Shown in pieces: positions 40,357 through 52,300 of a stretch of 64,000 nt of DNA (the stretch's first letter is position 1; every line of letters begins with the position of its first letter). Origin of the DNA: Corbicula japonica (lineage: Eukaryota > Mollusca > Bivalvia > Venerida > Cyrenidae); NCBI GenBank assembly GCA_038501625.1, contig JAZAYU010000012.1, positions 806,001 to 870,000 of the forward strand. The letters are read 5' to 3'. Below the pieces are notes generated by a model. It saw only the letters and a list, made by a program, of their open reading frames with translations, did no database searches and was not told the DNA's origin. Made by a program: the position numbers and the translations under genes.

Positions 40357-43300
40357 GTGAGTGTATTCAATTTTTCAGTCAAACATTGGAAGATATTTAA
40401 CCATTTACTCCATGGGATATTGCTGTTATCCCATAATTATTATTATGTCTCCCGCCCTCTGGTGGAGACATAATTGTTTTTGCCTTGTCCGTCAGTCCGT
40501 CTGTCACACTTCGTTTCCGCTCAATAACTCGAGTACCCTTTGACCCAAAGCATTCAAACTTCATAGGGTGATAGCCCTTATTGAGTAGAAGAACCCTATT
40601 GATTTTGGGGTCAGTAGGTCAAAGGTCAAGGTCACAGGGGCCCAAATAGTGAAAACCGTGTCCGCTAAATAACTCGAGTACCCTTTGACCCAGAGCATTC
40701 AAACTTCATAGGGTGATAGCCCTTATTGAGTAGAAGAACCCTATTGATTTTGGGATCGGTGGTCAAAGGTCAAGGTCACAGGGGCTCGAAGAGTGAAAAC
40801 CGTTTTCGCTCAATAACTCGAGTACCCTTTGACCCAGAGCATTCAAACTTCATAGGTTGATAGCCCTTATTGAGTAGAAGAACCCTATTGATTTTGGGGT
40901 CAGTAGGTCAAAGGTCAAGGTCACAGGGGCCTGAAGAGTGGAAACCGTTTCCGCTCAATAACAGGAGTTCTATTTCACCCAGAGCCTTCAAACTTCATAC
41001 GATGGATGTCCTTATTGAGCAGAGGACTCCTATTGATTTTGGGGTCAGTAGGTCAAATCTGGATCTGTACTTTCGCTTTTAGATTCTGACCAAGAAACAG
41101 TATAAAGTCTAGTTAGAATAAAAGAACAGTGTAGATCTAAAGGAGACTGCATAGATATACAGGCTGATCTGGATCTACACTGTTTTCCTACTGAATATAA
41201 GCTTTATCTATTGATTACATGTAGATCCAGATCAGACATCATATATGTTCAGGCTGATCTGGATCTAGCTTTCAGCGGCATTTATGCCCCCATTTTGCAT
41301 TGAGTTTTATACAAAAATTACACATAAATACAGTGGAGCTCCGCTATATCGCGATCCGCTATATCGCGAAATCCAATATAACACGGTCGATCCGTGGACC
41401 CCGTTTGTTTCCTATAAAATGATACTGGTATTTTGTATGTCTACGGACGGAAATAAAAACTTCTGGCTGAACGAATATTTAGAGACGAGAAGTTTTATTT
41501 AATGAAAGATTGTCCGAACATTTAGATACATGTACATTAATTAACACGTCCATAAACGTAAGCTGAAAATAAGTTAACACCTGTCAGACGTTTCTTCCTT
41601 TGAAATTTCTGCTTACCTTTGTCAAGCAATTAACTCCATAGATGTTAAATAAACATCCTATTGTTGTATAATTAACAAACTCGATGGCTTTGCAAATAGG
41701 GGTGAAATAGATTAGTTGCAAACTGCCAATTGGGCGCATGGCCGGTAATGCAGACACAAACACAACCTGATCAGAAATTAGCAATAATTACACTAGATAT
41801 GCTGTCAATCAAACAATCAGCTGATTTAGAAATGGAATCATCCTAGTTTGTTGATGGGTTGAAATTCTTTTGTACAATAGCGTCGATCAATTTTTGTGCG
41901 GTGCGCACCGTTTCAACTTGACGTCGGCGTCTTTGATATTAAATACACAAGCATCACTGACATTTTAGATCAAAACATTCAATGACCAGGTGTCGAACAG
42001 GTGTTCATAGAAGTTCTAAATTTGATGATTTTATTCAATGTACATGTATCATTTCTCGGATATTTTATGGGCAAGTATTAACACAATCAAAAATATAGTA
42101 TCATTCACTTTATTCGTAATAAAAATTATGAACATCAGACTTAAACATCGTAAATTAAAATGCATGGTCAGAAATTTATGTCGTTCATATTAGTCTGTGT
42201 TATTTTATGCGACGAACCTTGTGTATTACTGGAAGAAGAAATGTTGTTTTCGGTTGTCCCATTGTTTAAGAGGCAGAAAAAAATTATTTTGGCAAAATAA
42301 TTTTGGTGTCTGAAGACAAAATACCAATAAAACGTAATGATAAATAACTGTGAACATGTATTATAATGCTTACCCAGGGTTACATTACATCCGCCATATA
42401 AGGACTTATGATTAGTGTTAAGTTCCTTTGTCCCTCTAATATCTGGGAGCCGATAATAACGCGGTTTGAGGGTCCGGACCCCATGGACCGCGTTATATTG
42501 GATCTCCACCGTTTTATAGTTTTTCATGTTCTAAATACAGTCAAAATGCTCTGTGTCAGATTTGCGTTAGTCAAAACTTTCAAATACAGTTTTGGGCAAA
42601 ATTTGTTCTTTCCCTGTACTTGGCCATTTAAGTGGAATTGGGTTACTGGTTGTTAATTGTTAAATTCTTCTTTAACTGGCACAACAAGATAAAACACTAG
42701 TTACTACATTCAAATATTGTAATATTGTTTATCTGACAACATGTTACCAAGACCGATCTATTTCAGTAGGATGAGTTGCTGGAACATCTGCTGTTTTACA
42801 ATAAATGATCTGTTTGTATACGCTGTTGTCAATATGTCATAACCCTGTACAACAATTTATATGTTTAGTGCACAATTTTACCTTTGATGTCATTCGGGAA
42901 GTTTCTTGTTTACCCTTTACTCCATACATAAGGCTTTTATTGCAAGGGCGAACAGTTTAGATCCAGATCATTTGGCACATCTGCGCCATCAGATATGAAT
43001 CTAAACGGTTTGCTTTTAGATTCTTAAGGTTATTTCAGATCACATTGTGACCACTGCAGATCAGGACAGCCAAATGGATCAACACTGGTTGCACATTTGT
43101 TATAAGTTTATATGGAGTAAATGGTTAATTCAAACATTTGTCATTGTCTTTGCATTTTCTAAGCATTAAATGAAATTGAATGTGAAAACATTGAAGATTA
43201 GCCAGTATCAAAACACTTCCAAACTGTACAACTCTTAGAGAACAATGGCTGTGCTAAAAGCTTGCTAAGAAATCACATAATAAGCAAAATGAGACAGAAA

Positions 43301-46300
43301 TACAAAACAAATTGTCCCTATAATATTAAAAAGACATAATTCTAAAACTTTGTATGATAAATTTGTGCAATTTTGTTTTTCATCTGTTGAAAAGCTCTCA
43401 GCTAAGGTACTCCTCGTTTGGCTAACAAATGGGGCACGTCACGGGAAAAGGTACCTTCGGTCAATTTAAGTGATATTTTGATTTTACTAAATTTAGAAAG
43501 AACTTAAAATTATTAATCAATTTCTTATAACAAAAATGTGATTTTATTACACATTTTAACAATAAAATGGTATTTTTTACCGCTAAATGCATAAAAAATA
43601 ATGTCGTCTGCTCAAATTTATGACGTCATTTCAAAGATTGACGTCAACTGTCCGAAGGTACCTTTTCCCGTGACGCGCCCCAAATAAGATAGTCCAAACA
43701 GAGCATGTTATATTTTGAAGGATTTCCATTAGTTCTTTTCCTTTTTTTTCTTCCAAAATGTTGTATAATTGGTATACAAAATGTATTGAAAGATTATATT
43801 TTATGTTTGTTGAAATTTTCAGAGACACTGATCAGTCACAATGGTGGTCATGATTCTGATGATGGTGCTGAGGCCTTTCAGATGGAGCTGTCAGAACACA
43901 ATGATGGAAGTGGAGCAAACTCTAGCAGTCCTGCCACCTCAGCTACAGCCAAACACTGGGCCTGGTTTTATGTCATATCAGCATCCATTATGGCCTCACT
44001 GGGTGGTGTCCTCTTTGGATATGATATGGGTAAGTGCTGACTGGGTCTCACTGGGTGGTGTCCTCTTTGGATATGATATGGGTAAGTGCTGACTGGGCCT
44101 CACTGGGTGGTGTCCTCTTTGGATTTGATATGGGTAAGTGCTGACTGGGCCTCACTGGGTAGTGTCCTCTTTGGATTTGATATGGGTAAGTGCTGACTGG
44201 GCCTCACTGGGTGGTGTCCTCTTTGGATAAGATATGGGTAAGTACTGACTGGGCCTCACTGGGTGGTGTCCCCTTTGGATAAGATATAGGTAAGTGTTGC
44301 CTGTGCCTCACATGGTAGTGTCCTCTTTGGATATGATATGGGTAAGTGCTGACTGGGCCTCACTGGGTGGTGTCCTCTTTGGATTTGATATGGGTAAGTG
44401 CTGACTGGGCCTCACTGGGTGGTGTCCTCTTTGGATATGATATGGGTAAGTGCTGACTGGGCCTCACTGGGTAGTGTCCTCTTTGGATATGATATGGGTA
44501 AGTGCTGACTGGGCCTCACTGGGTGGTGTCCTCTTTGGATTTGATATGGGTAAGTGCTGACTGGGTCTCACTGGGTAGTGTCCTCTTTGGATTTGATATG
44601 GGTAAGTGCTGACTGGGCCTCACTGGGTGGTGTCCTCTTTGGATATGATATGGGTAAGTGCTGACTGGGCCTCACTGGGTGGTGTCCTCTTTGGATATGA
44701 TATGGGTAAGTGCTGACTGGGCCTCACTGGGTAGTGTCCTCTTTGGATATGATATGGGTAAGTGCTGACTGGGCCTCACTGGGTAGTGTCCTCTTTGGAT
44801 TTGATATAGGTAAGTGCTGACTGGGCCTCACTGGATGGGGTCCTCTTTCGATATGATATAGGTAAGTGCTGACTGGGCCTCACTGGGTGGTGGATATGGG
44901 TAAGTGCTGACTGGGCCTCACTGGGTGGTGTCCTCTTTGGATTTTATATAGGTAAGTGCTGACTGGGTCTCACTGGGTGGTGTCCTCTTTGGATATGATA
45001 TGGGTAAGTGCTGACTGGGCCTCACTGGGTGGTGGATATGGGTAAGTGCTGACTGGGCCTCACTGGGTGGTGTCCTCTTTCGATATGATATGGGTAAGTG
45101 CTGACTGGGCCTCACTGGGTGGTGTCCTCTTTGGATATGATATGGGTAAATGCTGACTGGGCCTCACTGGGTGGTGTCCTCTTTGGATTTGATATGGGTA
45201 AGAGCTGACTGGGCCTCACTGGGTGCGGTCCTCTTTGGGAATGGTGTTGTAAGGGCCTCACTGGATGTTACCGTCTTGGGAATGGTGTTGTATGGGCCTC
45301 ACTGGATGTTACCGTCTTGGAATTGTGTTGTATGGGCCTCTATATGTTACCCACTTGATATTGGTGTTGTATGGGCCTCACTAGATATTACCGTCTTGGG
45401 AATGGTGTTGTATGAGCCTCACTTGATGTTACCGTCTTGAGAATGGTGCTGAATGGGCCTCACTCTGTTGTGTTTTTTTTTTGAGAATCGTGTTGAATGC
45501 CCCCATGTATTTGGCATTGACTCTAGCAAGAGGAGACTATATATATTTAGTAACTTGCAAGAGTGTGAGGTAAAGATGGAAAAATCTGTAACCAAGGGTG
45601 AACTGTTTTGCCGTGTTCCCACATCAACAATTCAACCGAGGTGACAGATTTTTCTATCTTAGTTGAATGTCATATGCAAGATACTTTTTCTTGCATATCT
45701 ATGTTGTTCATAATATTTGTGTACAAGTATACCGTCTAAAAATTTGTTTTTAAGTGCTAAAACATGAAAGTTAACATACCTAATTTTCTAAATGAGGTCA
45801 CTTTCTTTAATACATGACATCAAATACCTTATGGGGCGCGCCGCGGGAAAAAGTGCCTTCGGTCATATTTTGTGACATTTTAGTTGTTACTGTATTTAAA
45901 AAGAACTTACAACTTTTTTTAAAATTTCTCATAACTAACAAGTGCTTTTCTTACACATTTTGGCAATAAAATGATTTTTTAACGCAAAATGCATAATTAT
46001 TAATGTCGTCTGCTCAATTTTATGACGTCATTTCAAAGATTGACGTCAACTGTCCGAAGGTACCTTTTCCCGTGACGCGCCCCTTATGATGTGACGTCAC
46101 TCATTTAAGATGTGTGACTCATTCTACATGGGGGTTGTAGGATCTAAATTTCCTACACAGGTGAAAAAACCAGATGACCTGATCTGGTAAGCAAGAAAAA
46201 ATGGTTCTGGATATTTGGACTAAAAACTATATTTCAAATAAAAGGGTAATCCCGATTAGATGCATGGATGTGATAGCTGGATCTACATTGTTGGTCCATG

Positions 46301-49300
46301 CAATAAAATGGTGTATATAAGAAGTATAAGGGTTAAAGGAGCACTTAGAATGATGTATAATAACCATAAAATCTGATCAAAAATAGCCATGTTTTGGCAA
46401 TGATGTTGATTGGCTAATGCTTTATGACATGGATGTTTCAGGTATCATATCTGGAGCGATACTTCAGCTTCGAGATGTCTTCTGTCTTTCCTGCCTCGAC
46501 CAGGAGCTTGTCATCAGCGCAATGTTGATGGGGGCAGTCCTTGGATCTTTGCTTGGCGGTATGTCAGAAACTTTATTGCCATCATAACGTTAGCCGTATA
46601 CTTAATGAAATGAGGCACGCCACGGGAAATGGTACCTTCGGTCATTTTTTGTGTCATTTTTGTTGTTATTATATTTGGAAAGAACTTTAAAATTTCTATT
46701 ATTTTCTCATAACAAAACAGTGATTTTGTTACACATTTTGACAATAAAATTGTATTTTTACCGCGAATTGTATAATAATTAATGTCGTCTGCTCAACTTT
46801 ATGATGTCGTTTCAAGAATCGACGTCAACTACCCGAAGGTACCTTTTCCTGTGGCGTGCCTCAAATATAGCTATTGAGGATGTGTTATCAATGCTTTTAA
46901 ATTTTTTAGATTTTACTTATTTCTGAGCGGCTTATATTCAGACAATGACGGTATTTCTGAGCAAGATATTACTGTAGATCCAGATCAGATGACATGGGTG
47001 TGCTGGCTGATCTAGATCTACACTATTCACCATTATTAAATCATATTGGTTTGACGTTTCTCATTGGATTAAACGTGATCACATGATATGCGATAAATTT
47101 CGATATTGACTCATAGGCGGAGTCTAAATCAAATATTGACCTGGGCGAAAAATTTCATGCGCGAATCGGCTTAGGTACGAAATACGTCACAGCGCTGTTA
47201 CGTCACAATAAATACAACCGTTGTAAACAAATGGCGTCGACTGTTGGAGACAGAAAAGTAAAACTGCTGCTAAAAGCACTGGTGGAAGACATAACTGGCT
47301 TTATTTATGATATCTGGGTGTTGCAATGTGAAATTATATCAGGCAATGCTTCATGGTAAAGTAATGTTGCCAGTTGCAGCAACGAAACGGACAAAACATA
47401 CTGTTCCCTGATTACCATTTCGTAACCTTAATTAACATAAAACACAATATCCAAATTCAATTTCAACATTTAATTTGGAAAATCGCTAGGATAGCACTTG
47501 GGTATACCGAATGAACTCTATTAATTATAACATTTGCAATGAAATCATAGATTTCTCAATACATATATTTCCTTACATATATTGGCAACACATATCGTAC
47601 AAATTACTTAAACAAATGCATGTTATGACACCGCAAATCATTAACCAGTTCATGAACAACTGAATTCGTTTGCTATTAGCTGAACAGATTTTATACATAT
47701 AAAAAATCAGTGTGTACACTTCGGTAACCCAAAGCTGAATGCCAACCCTGCGATATACAGCACGAATCTCTCGTGCGAAAACTGCCATCTAACGGTTACT
47801 TCATTACAAACAAGGGAAATTAATTTTCTTCTTATTCGTACCTCAAACGCAGAAAATTATATTTCCCTGATTACCATTTCGTAACCTTAATTAACATAAA
47901 ACACAATATCCAAATTCAATTTCAACATTTAATTTGGAAAATCGCTAGGATAGCACTTGGGTATACCGAATGAAATATTAAAGAACGGGGACTTCCGTAA
48001 AATCAACTTCGAATACCGATGATATATTATTATAAGATAGTTTGTCAAACTTGAATTTGCAAAATAAACCTGTCCTTATTAAATTCCAATCTGTTCAGCT
48101 ATACAAAATCTAAGGACACATACATAATAAAAGACTCAATGACAATAATACAGATATTATTTCTTGTAAAGAATCTTTCATATATCAGTCTTTTGCTAAC
48201 TCACAAAGTCAGCGTCCATGACATTTAACCATTCTGTCGTTTACACCATAATTATCAGCACATGCAAAAGATCTTAGCGAGTGTAAACAATATTTTTAAA
48301 ATCACTGATATGTAGAACACGTGCTCTTAATTACTCTTCATATAAGTTTGTGTATGACATCTGTTTGTTACACATCCCCACAGAATGCCCGTTTTTCGGT
48401 TTTACACAAATAACACAATTTGCCCAGTTCAAAGTTTTCAGTATTTCCCACAGGAAATAAATAGTTTCTAGTTCTCGCAATAGTAATTCATATATCTATT
48501 AGTTTCAGTAATGCTTTCTATGAATATACTCATGTTTCATCAAACTCATACTCAGAACTGTGCTTAGATCCAGCAAAAGCTATAATGACGCACAAATAAT
48601 ACGCCGAATTTTCAAATCGAAATCCACATAAATTTGATTATAACTATTTAATAGAATTTCTGCTGTCACAGGCTCCTTTTTAACAACTTGTTTAGATAAA
48701 ATTCTTTTCGTGCTTTTAAAACATTACAGACTAATTTTTTTTTTTAATCAATTGGGGACTTTAAATCGTAAATTTCCTGAAACATTTAATAGCATAAAAT
48801 GCTGATATAACTGATGCTGGACTAGATGACTTTGAAATATAAAAAACGAATTTATAGCTAATGTAAACGCCTTAGCAGGCAAAATATCCCTTCTCCCTAA
48901 ACCACTGTTCAAAGCCCACTTATTACATTACATAAAACGTTTCCCGTATTTCCAACTTAATGAATGCTCTTGAATTCTGTCTGTAACAGGTCCGGGAGAA
49001 GTTCCACCTTGCCCGCATAGACTTCCGGTATAGCTTCAATCTCAGATTTATGAGCCTGAAAAAATAAACAGTTCTGTTTACAAATAATTAAAGAATATGG
49101 TATGCTATGTATTTCATTGTTAAACTAACTATACTCATCAAAATATTACAATATGAAAGATGCATAATTTACACGTGAATAAATTAAGGGTGTAATGTTA
49201 CAAATCTTAATTACAGTGTATAATACATGTTTTGCTCATAACCCTCTATAAATAACAGACAATATCGCCCCATTTGTAGCGATGCCGCTTTCTGTATTTA

Positions 49301-52300
49301 AAATACTACTTAATTTGTAATTCCAGGCAATGCCGCCTTACTTTAGCGATGCCGCTCGCAATATTCAAAATACTACATATATTATCAAATCCAGGCGATG
49401 CCGCCTTACTTAACGATGCCGCTCTATAAAGTTATAATACTATATAAATAATCAAATCCATGCAATGTCGCCTTACTTTAGCGATGCTGCTTGCAATAGT
49501 TAAAATACTACATAAATTATCAATTCCAGGCGATGCCGCCTCACTTAAGCGATGCCGCTCGCAGTAGTTAAAATACTACATATTATCAAATCCAGGCGAT
49601 GCCGCCTTACTTTAGCGATGCCGCTCTCAATAGTTAAAATACTACATAAATAAATGACCAAATCCAGGCGATGCCGCCTCACTTTAGCGATGCCGCTCTT
49701 TATACTTAAAATACTACATATATTATCAAATCCAGGCGATGCCGCCTTACTTTAGCGATGCCGCTCTCAGTTAAAATACTACTTTAATTATCAAATCCAG
49801 GCGATGTCGCCTTAGTAGTTACACCACTACCTTCAAAATTCTCAAATACAGGCGATGCCGCCTTGTATCACTGATGCTTCTGCAATATAAAATAAACATG
49901 TAAAATGTTTACACTTTGTAAAATATATATAAATATCACACGCGCAAACATCAGGCGCATATACAATTCATCTCAAACAAATAAAAAGCTGCTTATCAGT
50001 TAAAGGGAGGTAATCCAATGAAAACTTCGAAAGTTACTATGTCACCCTTGAAACCAATATTACACGGCTAACTTTCTAAACAAAGATAATATTTCCGAAA
50101 CAAAAGACCAAATTCATAATGCCATGATTCAGCAAATTCATCAATTACATTAAAAGACAGGCTCCAGTAAATAGAGCATATTTTGGCAATTTTGCATTGT
50201 GTTCCGATGCAAACCAATAATCTGATGTTGACCAAACCTATTTTGAACTACTGAAAAAGTTCAAATACCCCAGTCATCGTATCCGACTATGCGTGATAAA
50301 TAATCGGCCCTCTCATTTACAGACTTGACACCCCCTCTAATTCCTCAATAATATAATTTCTAGTGCAAACTCTTAACTCTTGTAATAACCTAAAGTTCTC
50401 TTTTCATGGAACCTTCTGTAAATCAACGCAACACTGTGATTGTATGAAAACCACTTCACCTATATAGCCAAAACTCTACTAAAAGATTTCAACACATGCA
50501 ATACCGCTACTAATTCTCGCCGGATGACTTGGCTGCCTCAACAGCATTCCACTGATCGTGTGATACTCCATTGATAGTGTTAGCCTCGTAACCTGCATAA
50601 TCATTGCTAATGGCGTCAGAAAATACCATTTATCTCTAAATACATATATGTAATGTTCACAAGCCTCAAGTGAGACTGACAGATTTTTAACTGATATATT
50701 TTTCCTGCGAAATGGGCATATAGGATCACAATGTAATGCTGTCAAAATATCGAAACTATCGTATTTAGAGGCAGGTGACCAATTACCAAAGACATAGATA
50801 TTATCTGTCTAACTTTGCCAGCGAACTTGCGAAACGGCACTCGTATGTGCGTCTTAATAAAATAATTTTTAGCAGATCTTGTCCAAAGCTTATATAGCCT
50901 ACGTTCAGAAATCAAAATAATTCCTTGTAAGGGCTTAATAAGCCCTTTTCAATATCTGGTACAGACCCACTCAGACTTTGGCGCATCCAATCTTGAATTC
51001 AACAAGTCAGCCTTAATAGATGTGTAGCTAATTGTTCAAGACAAAGAAATTATGTGCGCAGCCTAAACCATCATCAAGAAACATAACACGTTCACATCGT
51101 CCAACCATTTTGCTTTAAGAGGCATAATTACCTTTAAAAAAAAACTGAAGCTTACTAGACTGACCAAAAGTTAATACCAGATATGTGTTAAACTGCATTT
51201 CCCTTCTTGTCATTCCAAGAAGACACTAAATCTTGGTGTGGGGTTGGTAAATTTCAATGAAATGATACACGCTCGCCAAATCAACTTGGTCATAAAAATC
51301 AATTTTTAAATAAGGTATTACTATCATATTTAACATATTGTTTCCGATTATGCTTTTTAACAACGCGTAAATTTTAAAATGAGTTTTCTTTCTTGAATAT
51401 TGCACTGAAAAGTCAAACGATTTACTACATAATAAGGTCTGAACATTTTTCTATTCAATTTCTGTCATCAATCTTGAATACTTCCGCTAATACAATCGGG
51501 TTTTAACAAAGCTGATTTATTATTGTTAAAAGATTCTGGTTGGCTGATAAAAAGCGCAAGTTGATATCCATTTTTGAATAATGTCTTTTACACAAAACTT
51601 TAGCTCCTATTGCTTTCCATAAATGAATATTATGTCTACATCGCATTGTAATTTGTGTTTCTGCCCCCGTTTGTATTCATAGTAATCATGTGTTAACATA
51701 CAAAGATCAAAATTATACTTATCTTTAATAAACGATCTCATTATCAATTCCCTTGTACGTCACAAGGCTCATTTTTGCTCTACCGATTACTCTCTCGAAC
51801 GAAGGGAAGTTCTTCCGGAAGTGGGTGTTCTCTCCACATGCAAAACATGGTCCAGGGGCGAAGCCACTGAACTGAACAAAAGTGACTCCTGGAGTTAAGA
51901 CAGTCTTGCTGTAGCTGTATGAGCCTCTCAAAAGCTTGCCTCGACCTGTCTGGGTTGAAAGCCAGAACCCCAAGGTTAACAACCAAACAAACCAGCAATA
52001 GAAATATGTAATGCGTAGGTCGAACCTCTGTCACGAAAACTACTTCGCCTCCGCTTAAGCACCCGGTTTTCGCCTTATTGATCCTCGACTCATCTTCCGA
52101 GTCACTCGCAAATGATTGGTTTCGTACTGACGGACGGTTTTTCAGACGCCGCCAGAAAAGTCTAACAATTCTAAGCAGTTCCTTTTCTTCAGAAGGTCTA
52201 GTGCCTCAGTGAAAATTCCTTCCAATAGTCCAGTTTCCTTTTCTCAATAATCCAAACAACCGTGTTAAAATGTCACCGATACTGAAGTTAAAATCATACT

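Noticed and set aside
43705..44040. 111-codon frame with an upstream Met for the transporter
   Set aside because: Begins in intron before a good acceptor (TTTTCAG at 43822). Exon 1 at 40260 supplies a start and the right phase.
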